The translations under genes were made by a program, and so were the position numbers. This document shows, piece after piece, positions 36,200 to 45,422 of a DNA stretch of 64,000 bases; position 1 is the first letter of the stretch, and the number at the start of each line of letters is the position of its first letter. The notes below the pieces were generated by a model. The model was not told the origin of the DNA. It did not search any database and was given only the letters and a program-made list of their open reading frames with translations. This stretch comes from Candidatus Adamsella avium (GTDB taxonomy: Bacteria > Cyanobacteriota > Vampirovibrionia > Gastranaerophilales > CAJFVJ01): positions 551,900 through 615,899 of the forward strand of contig CAJFVJ010000003.1 of assembly GCA_904420445.1 (NCBI GenBank). The letters run 5' to 3'.

Positions 36200-37894
36200 A
36201 TGAAAACATTACCAAAAGTAGCATACTTTTCTATGGAAATAGCAATTGACCAATCGCTTAGCACCTACTCCGGCGGTCTTGGTTTCCTGGCAGGCAGCCA
36301 TATGCAGTCAGCCGGATACCTTGAAATGCCAATGGTCGGTGTTACTATGTTATGGTCATTCGGTTACTATGACCAGAGAATTGGTGCTGATGGAAAAGCA
36401 GAAGTTGCCTATGTAAGAAAGCACTATGATTTCTTAAAAGATACAGGAATTATGGTTGATGTAACAGTATTCGGTCAAAATGCTAAAGTAAAAGCATTCA
36501 AAGTTGAACCTGAATTATTCGGCACTGTTCCTATCTACCTCTTAACAACAGATATTCCTGAAAACCCTGAAGAAATAAGAAAAATATCTCACAGACTCTA
36601 CGATGGAGATGAAAAAACAAGAATCAGCCAGGAAGTCGTTCTTGGTATCGCAGGTGTTAAAGTTCTTCAAGCTGACCACTATGATTTCGATACTATTCAC
36701 ATGAACGAAGGTCACGCTCTTCCGGCTGCATTCGAACTCCTCAGACAATATAACGGAGATCTTGAGAAAGTTAAAAGAAGAACAGTATTCACAACTCACA
36801 CTCCTGTAGCAGCAGGAAACGAAGTTCACTGGGTTGATACATTGCTCGAAGGCGGTTTCTTTGCAGGCGCTTCAAGAGAAAGAGCTATCCAACTCGGCGG
36901 CGAAAACTTCTCTCTCACAGTTGCAGCACTGAGAATGAGCAGAGTAGCAAATGCCGTATCACAGCTTCATGGATTGGTTGCAAACAAAATGTGGGAATGG
37001 GTCGAAGGAAGATGCCCTATCCGTGCAATCACAAATGCCGTAAACTTACACTACTGGCAGGATGAAAGAATCAGAAATGCAAAAACAAGCACTGATTTGT
37101 TGAATGCAAAACATGAAATGAAACAGGAATTGTTCAAATACGTTGCAGGTGTTACAGGAAAGAGATTTGACCCTGACGTATTGACAATTACATGGGCAAG
37201 AAGATTTGCCGACTACAAACGTGCATGGTTAATCTTCATGGATAAAGACCGTATCACAAAATTGTTGAACGAAAATAAAATCCAGCTTATTTTCGCAGGT
37301 AAATTCCACCCTGATGATACTATGGGAAGAGAAATGTTCAACAATATCTTGAACCTCTCTAACTCCTTGAAAAACGTAGTGCTCCTCCCGAACTATGAAC
37401 TCGAATTGAGCGCTATGTTGAAAAAAGGTACTGACGTTTGGATGAACACTCCTCTCAGACCGTTTGAAGCATCAGGTACCTCAGGTATGTCTGCAAACAT
37501 GAACGGTGCTCTTCACCTCTCAAGCTATGACGGTTGGACTGTAGAAGGAACATTTGACGGTATCAACGGTTATACATTGAACTATCCTGGCCTTGACGAT
37601 GACATTCCTTGGGAAGAACGTCACTGGAAAGACTATGAATGCTTGATGAGCATCATCGAAAATCAAATTATACCGACATACTACGAAAATAAAGAACAAT
37701 GGGCTCACTTGATGAGACAGGCTATCAGAATTTCTGAAGCTTACTTCAACTCGGATCGTATGGTTATTGAATACTTCAACAGAGTATACAAACCTATCGC
37801 AAAAGGCGGAGTTGAAGAAGATGGACACGCTTCTGATATCTCTGTTGCAGAAAATCCAAACCTCGATGCCTGGACTTTCTCAAATATCAAGTAA
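36200..37894 (+). CDS. GT35 glucan phosphorylase homologue with PLP lysine replaced
   Basis: A 564-residue protein of the short, AgpA-like alpha-glucan phosphorylase family, which releases glucose-1-phosphate from glycogen or maltodextrin. Family blocks are clear: STYSGGLGFLAGSHMQSA, HMNEGHALPAA, TTHTPVAAGNEVHW, WARRFADYKRAW, AGKFHPDDTMGRE and NTPLRPFEASGTSGM. In the block that binds pyridoxal phosphate (EASGTSGMK in the family), the lysine is Ser431 here (EASGTSGMSANMNG). The frame is intact on both sides, so this is a real substitution. Without the Schiff-base lysine, PLP-dependent phosphorolysis is unlikely by the usual mechanism. It may be a non-catalytic or altered-activity homologue. 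Confidence 0.9.
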   Translation: MKTLPKVAYFSMEIAIDQSLSTYSGGLGFLAGSHMQSAGYLEMPMVGVTMLWSFGYYDQRIGADGKAEVAYVRKHYDFLKDTGIMVDVTVFGQNAKVKAFKVEPELFGTVPIYLLTTDIPENPEEIRKISHRLYDGDEKTRISQEVVLGIAGVKVLQADHYDFDTIHMNEGHALPAAFELLRQYNGDLEKVKRRTVFTTHTPVAAGNEVHWVDTLLEGGFFAGASRERAIQLGGENFSLTVAALRMSRVANAVSQLHGLVANKMWEWVEGRCPIRAITNAVNLHYWQDERIRNAKTSTDLLNAKHEMKQELFKYVAGVTGKRFDPDVLTITWARRFADYKRAWLIFMDKDRITKLLNENKIQLIFAGKFHPDDTMGREMFNNILNLSNSLKNVVLLPNYELELSAMLKKGTDVWMNTPLRPFEASGTSGMSANMNGALHLSSYDGWTVEGTFDGINGYTLNYPGLDDDIPWEERHWKDYECLMSIIENQIIPTYYENKEQWAHLMRQAIRISEAYFNSDRMVIEYFNRVYKPIAKGGVEEDGHASDISVAENPNLDAWTFSNIK

Positions 37895-37916
37895 ACTTAA
37901 AAAATACAACAAACTT

Positions 37917-37947
37917 AAAAATCCGCTCGAAAGGGCGGATTTTTATT
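37917..37947 (+). terminator. Terminator of the phosphorylase homologue
   Basis: Stem AAAAATCCGC / GCGGATTTTT with an eight-base loop and T-rich tail, about 20 bases after the stop codon. Confidence 0.85.
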
Positions 37948-38050
37948 ATTCAAATTTCTTTACAAAATCTCTCCTTTTTTAGCAATTTATTAAGTATATA
38001 TTACTTATATATAATATATAGACTACTACAACTATGGAGAGCTGAGATAA

Positions 38051-39409
38051 ATGTCATCAGACAACTTAATACGTCAAAATTATGCATCATATTCTACAAA
38101 TCCGAACTCAAAATACAAACCGGAAGAACTTGACAAATGGGCAAACAGCAGCGAAAACTACAACAGCTTTATAAACGGTGAACAGGTAGAAGACTTCCAA
38201 TTGTTTGACTACAACTCGCTCGGCGATACAAAAAATGAAAGAATCAGCGGATACAAACAAGAACTTGATGTGTTTTCTCAGGAATACATCAGCCAATATG
38301 ATGCAGATGGCAACAACGAGCTCAGCATAGATGAATTTATAAATATGCAATCAGAAGCCTATGAAACCATCTTTGGAGAAGAGGCTGATGATACGCTAAC
38401 ATCAACCTTTGAAAATCAATTCAATACCCTAAGCACAATCAATCCGAATGAAAGATATATAGATGAAAGCACCCTAAAATCCATCCTCGGCGTCGGTCAA
38501 AATACAAATATCGACAGCTATATGGAAAAATATGACTCGGATGGAGACGGGAAACTCACATTCGATGACTACAAAAAGTTCCATGAAGACCAAAGCGAAG
38601 AAATTCTTGGAGAAAAAACAAACTGGGATGCCCCTGGAATGCTTGAAGCTGTAAAAGCAAACTTCAATCAAATAAGTAAAGTCAGCTCAAGCGCTAATGC
38701 CATTGACTCAAGAGAATTTGCAACCTTCTTAGGAATTGCCGATGCTCAAGATGGTTTGAATGACGGTGTTATTTCTTATCAAAACTTCAACTCCGTACCG
38801 GCTCTTGAGGGATATGAAGAAGCCACCGAAAATTATTATGAAGCCTTCTTTGGAGATAGCGAAGAAGAAACTTCTCAATATACAACCACCGAATACTCTC
38901 ATGCCGAAGTTTTTGATAACTGGACAAACAGCAGCGAAAACTACAACAACTTTATAAACGGCGGACAGGTAGAAGACTTCCAACTGTTTGACTACAACTC
39001 GCTCGGCGATACAAAAAATGAGAGAATCAGCGGATACAAACAAGAACTGAACCAGTTTGCTCAAGAATACATCGACCAGTATGACTCAGATGGCAATAGC
39101 TCATTGGACATGGACGAATTCATAAATATGCAGGCTCAATCATATAAAGAAACCTTCGGCGAAGAACTCAACACAGATGCTGAAACAGTTGCTTACGGTC
39201 TGCAACAACAATTCAACTCACTGAATGCCCTCGATCAAGACTCATCATCAATAAGCGCAAATGAATTTGCCGCATTCTTGGGCGTCGCTGACAGCCAGGA
39301 TGGACTGAACGACGGAATTATTTCATATTCAAACTTTAACACCGTACCTCAGCAAAACGGATATGAAACAGCTCTGAAAAACCACTACAACGATTTCTTC
39401 AATAATTAA
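38051..39409 (+). CDS. EF-hand calcium-binding protein with internal duplication
   Basis: A 452-residue acidic protein with canonical EF-hand loops DADGNNELSIDE, DSDGDGKLTFDD and DSDGNSSLDMDE, and additional divergent hand-like units with a QDGLNDG segment. The block NNYNNF(I)NGxQVEDFQLFDYNSLGD occurs twice; the DNA repeats at 38142-38265 and 38925-39048 are nearly identical over 124 bases, indicating a recent tandem duplication. The second half lacks the middle EF-hand. No signal peptide or membrane segment. Likely calcium-responsive; role unknown. Confidence 0.85.
   Translation: MSSDNLIRQNYASYSTNPNSKYKPEELDKWANSSENYNSFINGEQVEDFQLFDYNSLGDTKNERISGYKQELDVFSQEYISQYDADGNNELSIDEFINMQSEAYETIFGEEADDTLTSTFENQFNTLSTINPNERYIDESTLKSILGVGQNTNIDSYMEKYDSDGDGKLTFDDYKKFHEDQSEEILGEKTNWDAPGMLEAVKANFNQISKVSSSANAIDSREFATFLGIADAQDGLNDGVISYQNFNSVPALEGYEEATENYYEAFFGDSEEETSQYTTTEYSHAEVFDNWTNSSENYNNFINGGQVEDFQLFDYNSLGDTKNERISGYKQELNQFAQEYIDQYDSDGNSSLDMDEFINMQAQSYKETFGEELNTDAETVAYGLQQQFNSLNALDQDSSSISANEFAAFLGVADSQDGLNDGIISYSNFNTVPQQNGYETALKNHYNDFFNN
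38142..39048 (+). repeat. Intragenic direct repeat pair in the EF-hand gene (124-base units)
   Basis: Unit 1 at 38142-38265 and unit 2 at 38925-39048 are the same length and differ at only a few positions, mostly silent (for example TTGTTTGAC / CTGTTTGAC). Both encode an FNGGQVEDFQLFDYNSL-type segment. Confidence 0.85.
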
Positions 39410-39515
39410 AACATTTTGATTGTTAACATTTTTTAATAAAATATTTTTCAAAAAAGCAATTCTCTCAGTATATATGTTTTATATAATATATATAACGGAA
39501 CGAGAGGATTACTAA

Positions 39516-40454
39516 ATGGACTATTCAATAAAATCCGGAGACACTCTCTGGAATATAGCCAAACAACAGTATAATTTAACAAGCGACAGAGATATTCAAG
39601 CAAAAATAGCGGAAATTGCAAAAGAAAATAATATAACTGATATAAACACTATCATCTCAGGCAACTCGATAACCCTCCCGGGACTTGATTCAAGTCAGGA
39701 TACAAGCGGTTCGATATTTTCAGACTGGGCAAACAGCAACAATAACTACAATAACTTTCTGAATGGTGGTAAAGTAGATGATTTTCAAATGTTCGATTAC
39801 CAATCTTTAGGCAGTACTCCTGAAGAAAGAGGAGAAAAATACGGTCAGGAAATTGAAAAATTTGCCCAAAATTACATAAATCAATATGACTCAAATGGGG
39901 ATAAAAGTCTTGACTTCAATGAATTTGTCAATATGCAAATGGAATCTTTTGAAGATATGTTCGGAGAATCCCCTGATTTAAACAACGAGCTGCTAACCAT
40001 GTTCGGGGAACAATTTAGCCAGCTAAGTTCAATAAATAATGATGAAAAATATATAGATGAATATGGACTAAAATCTCTACTTGGTCTTAACCAGAATGCA
40101 GACGTTGATAAATACATCAACAAATATGACACTGACGGTGACGGTAAATTATCTTTTGAAGAATACAAAAAGTATAATGAAGAAACATATAAAAACTTAT
40201 ACGGTCAAGAAATTGACTGGGACTCAAATTCCTTACTCGAACAAGTAGAAGAAAACTTTAACCGGGCAAGCACTCAAAACCTTTCTGCCGCAACAATTGA
40301 TGCAAAAGAGTTTGCTGCATTCTTTGGAGTTGTTGACGGACAGGATGGACTTGTTGATGGTTCCATGACTTATGAGAACTACAACTACACACCGCAGATG
40401 TCAGGTTTCGAAGATGCTTTAGATAGCTACTATGATGACTTTTTCAATAACTAG
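39516..40454 (+). CDS. LysM and EF-hand protein
   Basis: A 312-residue protein. Residues 1-52 are a LysM domain (YSIKSGDTLWNIAKQQYN ... NSITLPG), which binds peptidoglycan or chitin-like glycans. The rest resembles the preceding EF-hand protein, with loops DSNGDKSLDFNE and DTDGDGKLSFEE, the NNYNNFLNGGKVDDFQMFDY block, and a C-terminal DGQDGLVDG unit. No signal peptide, so export would need another route. The two EF-hand genes are tandem paralogues; LysM makes a cell-wall site plausible. Confidence 0.85.
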   Translation: MDYSIKSGDTLWNIAKQQYNLTSDRDIQAKIAEIAKENNITDINTIISGNSITLPGLDSSQDTSGSIFSDWANSNNNYNNFLNGGKVDDFQMFDYQSLGSTPEERGEKYGQEIEKFAQNYINQYDSNGDKSLDFNEFVNMQMESFEDMFGESPDLNNELLTMFGEQFSQLSSINNDEKYIDEYGLKSLLGLNQNADVDKYINKYDTDGDGKLSFEEYKKYNEETYKNLYGQEIDWDSNSLLEQVEENFNRASTQNLSAATIDAKEFAAFFGVVDGQDGLVDGSMTYENYNYTPQMSGFEDALDSYYDDFFNN

Positions 40455-40651
40455 AAAAAGGGATTTTTCTTCTTCGGATTTTCTATAACATACCCGCATT
40501 TAGTGCAGGCAAGATATGTTTCATCTGAATCCATTGCCTGAAAAAGATGATTGCATCTTTCATATTCTTTTTCTTCAGATTGAGATTGAGGGGAATCTTT
40601 CTTACGCATAAACTTAAAATACAAATCCGCAAATAACTCAATTATATACAC
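40451..40651 (-). CDS. Small zinc-ribbon-like protein
   Basis: A 66-residue protein starting at GTG after GAGGTGA (an internal ATG at 40609 would give 52 residues). The C-terminal part has a Cys/His pattern CNHLFQ ... CTKCGYVIENP, a treble-clef or zinc-ribbon motif. It ends four bases into the convergent EF-hand gene and follows fliR closely. Probably nucleic-acid- or protein-binding; function unknown. Confidence 0.6.
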   Translation of the reverse strand: MYIIELFADLYFKFMRKKDSPQSQSEEKEYERCNHLFQAMDSDETYLACTKCGYVIENPKKKNPFF

Positions 40652-40659
40652 ATCTCACC

Positions 40660-41442
40660 TCAATAAATTTGTGAAAAAGATGTAAAATAATCTGTTATAA
40701 CATTAACTAATGCAGGCAAAACAACAATCAACACAGCAACACCAAGAACAGGCTTGAACAGGAAGCTCAGAGAAAAAACATTCACCTGAGGCGCTGTCTT
40801 TGAAATTATACCGAGAATAATATCCTGCCCGAGCGTAGCAAGCAGAACAGGCGCCGCAATCTGTAAGCCGAAGAACAAAACACCTGACGTAATCGATATC
40901 AGATATTCCATATTAACAAGCTCGGACAAAGGTATTGAACTCCCGTATAGAGGAAAAATATCAAAACTCCTCAACATCGCATCAAAGAGCCAGTAAAAAC
41001 CTCCGATATTTATAAAAATCACAAGACCGAACAAACCGAAAAAAGTTCCCAAAATAGAACTCTGGCTTTTCGTGCTTTGATCAAACATAACAGCTGACGA
41101 CAACCCCATCTGCATATTAATCATATCTCCGCCTGATGCTATGGCGGAAAAAATCGCAATCGCCGCATAACCTATAATAAATCCCGCAACCATATTCAAT
41201 ATGCAAACAAGTATCAACGATGTATCTGCAGGCATAGCACCCGGGTGTAAAGATGAAACAATCATAATCGTCATCAAAAAACAAAACGGCAGCTTTACTA
41301 TAGCAGGTATTTCTTTTCTGCTGACAATCGGTGCAATATAAATAAACCCGAGCATTCTCGAAAATACAGCAATTCCCGCAGCTATTGATGCGTTGAATTC
41401 AGGAAAATATTTACTTATCGTTATTACATTATCTACTATCAT
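40660..41442 (-). CDS. fliR: Flagellar export protein FliR
   Basis: Inner-membrane component of the flagellar type III export gate. The 260-residue protein has about six membrane segments and a normal length. Typical sequence features are VFSRMLGFIYIAPIVSRKEIP, a GGxxIDMQMGLSSA-like segment (GGDMINMQMGLSSAVMFD) and LLATLGQDIILGIISKTAPQVNVF. It overlaps the fliQ stop by four bases. It ends nine bases from the small zinc-ribbon gene. Confidence 0.95.
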   Translation of the reverse strand: MIVDNVITISKYFPEFNASIAAGIAVFSRMLGFIYIAPIVSRKEIPAIVKLPFCFLMTIMIVSSLHPGAMPADTSLILVCILNMVAGFIIGYAAIAIFSAIASGGDMINMQMGLSSAVMFDQSTKSQSSILGTFFGLFGLVIFINIGGFYWLFDAMLRSFDIFPLYGSSIPLSELVNMEYLISITSGVLFFGLQIAAPVLLATLGQDIILGIISKTAPQVNVFSLSFLFKPVLGVAVLIVVLPALVNVITDYFTSFSQIY

Positions 41443-41912
41443 CGTGTGTTAATATACTTCTTCTCTGCAAAATTAGCTTCAGGTGTTGTCGGTGCAACAG
41501 GCATAGAACGAATTTGCCGCTGTTTTCTATCAGCATAAGGTATTTTCCCTGGGTGCCTCATCACCTCGCCAACTCCCGGTTTTCTTATATTCACTCCTTG
41601 TCGTTTTACTGCAAGCGATTCCTCCGGAGCTAAAACAAAGTTATCTTCTTTGGGAATTATATTGAAAGCCAAATCGGCAGACTCATAAAAATACTCACTC
41701 AACAAGCGGACATAAAAAGTTCCCGCTATAATTATCAGCAGGAAAACAGCAAAAATCTTCGGTGCAGCAGCAATTGTTTGTTCTTGAACCTGCGTAACCG
41801 CCTGCAAAATCCCGACGACAAGCCCAACAGCTGCCGCTATCAAAACACATGGCATTGATATGATTAACATGGTCATAAAACCTTTTGCAAGATGTTCCAT
41901 CAATAATTCCAT
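41439..41912 (-). CDS. fliQ: Flagellar export protein FliQ with long C-terminal extension
   Basis: Export-gate component with two membrane helices (residues 10-38 and 48-80; LAAAVGLVVGILQAVTQVQEQT-like core). The canonical FliQ is about 89 residues; this protein has 157. The additional 70 residues are basic, Pro/Arg-rich and hydrophilic (KRQGVNIRKPGVGEVMRHPG). There is no frameshift or stop error at the junction, so the extension is real. Role of the tail unknown. Confidence 0.93.
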   Translation of the reverse strand: MELLMEHLAKGFMTMLIISMPCVLIAAAVGLVVGILQAVTQVQEQTIAAAPKIFAVFLLIIIAGTFYVRLLSEYFYESADLAFNIIPKEDNFVLAPEESLAVKRQGVNIRKPGVGEVMRHPGKIPYADRKQRQIRSMPVAPTTPEANFAEKKYINTR

Positions 41913-41924
41913 ATGCTACACACC

Positions 41925-42566
41925 TCAGTTGAAACTAGAAACAAGACCGCTGACAATCAAACTCCAGCCATCAACAGCAATAAATATCAATAACTTAAAC
42001 GGCAGAGAAATAATTGTCGGTGATAACATAAACATACCTAGAGCAAGCAGAACGTTCGCAACAACAATATCAAGAACAATAAAAGGAATAAATATAATAA
42101 ACCCTATCTCAAAAGATGTCTTTAGCTCGCTCAAAATAAAAGCAGGCGCTACTTCAAAAATGGTTAAATCATCAGGACTTTCAGGAGGCTCTACCCTCGA
42201 CTTGCTCACAAAAAACTCAAGATCAGCCTCTCTTGTCTGCTTCAGCATAAACTCTTTCAAAGGCACAGACCCCTCCTGTATGGCAAGAATCATATCTCCT
42301 GATTTTTGATATGGCACACTTCCGACTTCATACATTTTCTGAAAAACAGGTCCCATTGTATAAAAAGTAAGAATAACAGACAGTCCTATAATTACAATTC
42401 CGGGAGGAACTTGCTGGGTACCTAATGCTGTTTTAAGAATTGAAAATACGATTATAAATCTCAAAAAACTTGTCAAACAAGCAAATACAAACGGCAATAG
42501 CGAAAACAAAGTCATCACTATTAAAAGCTGTATTACCGGATTTAAATCTTTCAATACTGTATCCAT
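41925..42566 (-). CDS. fliP: Flagellar export protein FliP
   Basis: Central membrane component of the export gate. The 213-residue length and motifs match: FLTSFLRFIIVFSILKTALGTQQVPPG, MILAIQEGSVPLKEFMLKQTREADL, FILSELKTSFEIGFIIFIPF and LPFKLLIFIAVDGW. No signal peptide is needed. It lies 13 bases upstream of fliQ and one base overlaps the FliO-like gene. Confidence 0.96.
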   Translation of the reverse strand: MDTVLKDLNPVIQLLIVMTLFSLLPFVFACLTSFLRFIIVFSILKTALGTQQVPPGIVIIGLSVILTFYTMGPVFQKMYEVGSVPYQKSGDMILAIQEGSVPLKEFMLKQTREADLEFFVSKSRVEPPESPDDLTIFEVAPAFILSELKTSFEIGFIIFIPFIVLDIVVANVLLALGMFMLSPTIISLPFKLLIFIAVDGWSLIVSGLVSSFN

Positions 42567-43015
42567 TATCTTAACCTCTCAAGAAGTCTGTTCATAACAT
42601 TTGATTGAAGTTCGCTCATATCTGCATCAACCCTCTTTTTTTTATACGCAGATGATGCAGCATAAGACTCCTGTTCTGAACATTTTCTTATGTTTTTATT
42701 TTTCATAACAGCACTTTCAGAAAACGCTTCCTCTCTGCCTTTTGTAGGTAGAGCCGTATTTTCAGAATCAAGTTTCGTCAAAAAAGAAGTTCTCTCCATA
42801 TCAGAAGCAATCAGGAATTTTTCATTTCCTGCTTTAAGAACATATATAGTCTTTTTGGGTTCTATTACCAAAGATGTTTCCACTTCCAAAAATTTATCTC
42901 TGTTTTTAGCAGACGAATTGCCATACATACATCTTTTTGCCACGACAAATCCAACGAGAATAATCCCTATCATGGCGAATGTATAAACACAAAATCCGGT
43001 CAAATATCCGAACAT
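42566..43015 (-). CDS. FliO-like flagellar protein
   Basis: A 149-residue protein with one N-terminal membrane helix (FCVYTFAMIGIILVGFVVAKRC), a small beta-rich domain containing VIEPKKTIYVLKAGNEKFLIASD, and a charged C-terminus. This architecture and position immediately before fliP fit FliO, which is divergent and poorly conserved at sequence level. The KTIYVLKAGNEKFLI core resembles FliO/FliZ's LxxxxxLxxVxVGxxxxLL block. Confidence 0.8.
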   Translation of the reverse strand: MFGYLTGFCVYTFAMIGIILVGFVVAKRCMYGNSSAKNRDKFLEVETSLVIEPKKTIYVLKAGNEKFLIASDMERTSFLTKLDSENTALPTKGREEAFSESAVMKNKNIRKCSEQESYAASSAYKKKRVDADMSELQSNVMNRLLERLR

Positions 43016-43026
43016 ATCATCTGCTC

Positions 43027-44310
43027 CTAAATATCTTCATCTTCATCTATATCAAAATCATCCAAATCAAAATCTTCATCAGCTTTCACATCCTGAGCCG
43101 GCTGTGGGGCAGATTTTGTTGTTTTCTGCGGTTCTTTATCTTTCTGAGTTTTATTTTTATCAGCTTTGCCGGCTTTTGCGGAAGGTTTAGCCCCCGGTTC
43201 TGCAGGTGTCTTGTTTTCCTTTGGTTCAGAGGCAGGATCTTCTTCCTGATTGTATACAGCGCTTAATCTTACACCGTATCGATCTCCGATAATTACAAGT
43301 TCGCCCTCGGCTATTTTGCTGTCTTCAACTTTTAGAGTAATTTTATTTTGATAAACAGAAGCCAAATCAACAACAAGCCCCTCGCTAATCTGTTTCAAGT
43401 CGCCAAGAGGCATTTTGATTTTTTCAAACTCCGCTCTCACATCAACTTGAATATTATCCCACATCTTTGTATCTGAAAGTTTCTTCGGCATATCTTCATC
43501 CTCTCCGTAATCATCCCCCGTATCATACTCATATACAAGCGACACATCAGGCTTAACTTTTATTTGAAACTCAAAATTATCCCCTGTATACATACTGCCT
43601 ATTTTACTGTTGTCCAAAACAATTATGTCATCTGTTTCTATTCTGTTGAGGTCTTCAAGAGAAGATTTTGTTGAGCCAACAAAAATATCAACAAACGCAG
43701 GAGTAGTCAAAAACAATTTCTCAGCGAGTCTTTTCTTCGAAGGAGGCAGCACTTTGGCAGGTTTTAGTATCTGCTCGGGAATTGATAATATAATCTTCCC
43801 GTAATTTTCATTTTCATCATAGAGATATAATGTAAAAAATAACATGTTATTCTTGAGTTTATGGTTATGAACAATTTTTTTTATCTCTTCATCAGGTATT
43901 AAAATTGATTTCAAATTAGCATATAACTCATTATTAAAAGCAGTAAGAATCTTCGCCTCAAGCTCGGAAATTCTCTCTAAAGAGAAAGTTTTTCCTTCTG
44001 ATTGTCCTCCAAAAACATTAAACAAAAGCGTTTCAACACATGAAGCAGACAAACGGGACTTGAATGAAACATCTTTTGATATGCCGACTTCAGTTACAAA
44101 ATATTCATCACCTCTGAACAAAATATCATAAGCATCATTCATCGATATCATATAAATATTAAAACGCTTTTTCAGAAACTCTTCACAGGTTTTCGTCACA
44201 CAAGCAGTCAATGATGTGCGAAAATACTCAAAAACATGAGAATAATCATTATTCTCAATCGGATTATTTTTCGTTTGTTCAAGCTCGGAGCTCGTATTCA
44301 ACGACATCAT
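43027..44310 (-). CDS. Flagellar motor switch FliM/FliN-like protein
   Basis: A 427-residue protein. The N-terminal 200 residues show a FliM/CheC-like helical and beta pattern (SRLSASCVETLLFNVFGG, LERISELEAKILTAFNNELY). A SpoA domain follows near 285-355 (IQVDVRAEFEKIKMPLGDLK, VEDSKIAEGELVIIGDRYGVRL), diagnostic of FliN/FliM/SctQ. The last 70 residues are Lys/Pro/Glu/Asp-rich and disordered, ending in an acidic tail. A FliM-FliN combined protein like FliY is the best fit. First gene of the export cluster; another fliM or fliN may lie elsewhere. Confidence 0.88.
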   Translation of the reverse strand: MMSLNTSSELEQTKNNPIENNDYSHVFEYFRTSLTACVTKTCEEFLKKRFNIYMISMNDAYDILFRGDEYFVTEVGISKDVSFKSRLSASCVETLLFNVFGGQSEGKTFSLERISELEAKILTAFNNELYANLKSILIPDEEIKKIVHNHKLKNNMLFFTLYLYDENENYGKIILSIPEQILKPAKVLPPSKKRLAEKLFLTTPAFVDIFVGSTKSSLEDLNRIETDDIIVLDNSKIGSMYTGDNFEFQIKVKPDVSLVYEYDTGDDYGEDEDMPKKLSDTKMWDNIQVDVRAEFEKIKMPLGDLKQISEGLVVDLASVYQNKITLKVEDSKIAEGELVIIGDRYGVRLSAVYNQEEDPASEPKENKTPAEPGAKPSAKAGKADKNKTQKDKEPQKTTKSAPQPAQDVKADEDFDLDDFDIDEDEDI

Positions 44311-44505
44311 TACCCCCGTTTTTTTATCCCTAAGCCCGTAATAATAGAGTCTGCTTCCCTACTCCAAGGATATATTTTTTGAGCTAAAGGGTCATCAACT
44401 ATATGTTGTATATTTTTGTTGAGTATTCAGAAAACTGATATTATTTCCTTTATCATATTTGAATTATAATAATCAAAAAGAGAATTTCTAAAAAAAGGAA
44501 ATAAT

Positions 44506-45339
44506 ATGGACAAACTTGTTTTCGCAACAGCAGGCATTCCTATCAAAACAAAACCGAGAACTTATAAAGCAGCCTTTGAACATCTCCAAAAATTGGGGCT
44601 GGGAGGACTCGAAGTTGAATTTGTCAGGGGGGTAAATATGCCTTCATCAACACAGGAAGAGGTAAGAAAACTCATATCTGAAAACGGAATGACACTGAGC
44701 GCCCATGGTCCTTTTTATATAAACCTTAATGCTCAGGAAGAAGACAAAGTTGAAGCAAGCATAAAAAGAATTCTTGAAACAGCAAGAGTTGCAAAAAACT
44801 TCGGCGGCTACAGCATAACATTTCATGCTGCATTTTATCTCAAACAGGATAAACAGGAGGTCTACAAAACAGTCAGAAACAAGTTCTCGGAAATAATCTC
44901 AACTCTCAACAGCGAAAACAACAACATCTGGATACGTCCTGAAACAACAGGGAAAGAAACACAGTGGGGCGACCTTGATGAAGTCATCAAAATTTCAAAT
45001 GAGTTTGAGCAGGTTCTTCCATGCATCGACTTCTCCCACCTGCATGCAAGATACGCAGGAACAAAATATAACACCTACGATGATTTTGCAAGAGTTTTTG
45101 AAAGAATCGGAAGCGAGATAGGGACTTATGCACTCGAAAACTTCCATGCTCATATAGCAGGAATTGAATACGGTGCCAAAGGAGAAAAACAGCATCTTAT
45201 GCTCGAAGAGTCTGATATGAATTACAAAGACCTTATGAAAGCTTTCAAAGATTTTAATATCAAAGGCTTAATCATCTGCGAAAGCCCGATTATGGAAGAT
45301 GATGCCGTACTTCTCAAAGAATACTACGACTCAATTTAA
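44506..45339 (+). CDS. TIM-barrel protein (AP endonuclease/xylose isomerase-like)
   Basis: A 277-residue TIM-barrel of the AP endonuclease family 2 type. Likely metal-binding and barrel motifs: LSAHGPFYINLN, FHAAFY, RPETTGKETQWG, CIDFSHLHAR and ENFHAHIAGI. These match the endonuclease IV/sugar isomerase fold. I cannot decide between DNA repair (Nfo-like) and sugar or polyol isomerase; the HGPF and DFSHLHA motifs favour an Nfo-like protein. Monocistronic. Confidence 0.85.
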   Translation: MDKLVFATAGIPIKTKPRTYKAAFEHLQKLGLGGLEVEFVRGVNMPSSTQEEVRKLISENGMTLSAHGPFYINLNAQEEDKVEASIKRILETARVAKNFGGYSITFHAAFYLKQDKQEVYKTVRNKFSEIISTLNSENNNIWIRPETTGKETQWGDLDEVIKISNEFEQVLPCIDFSHLHARYAGTKYNTYDDFARVFERIGSEIGTYALENFHAHIAGIEYGAKGEKQHLMLEESDMNYKDLMKAFKDFNIKGLIICESPIMEDDAVLLKEYYDSI

Positions 45340-45422
45340 TAAATACAGTAGAAAGAGGATTAAAGAGAGCGGAAAATAATTAATAATAAAATATATTATT
45401 ATGTAAAATTGGGGATAGGATT

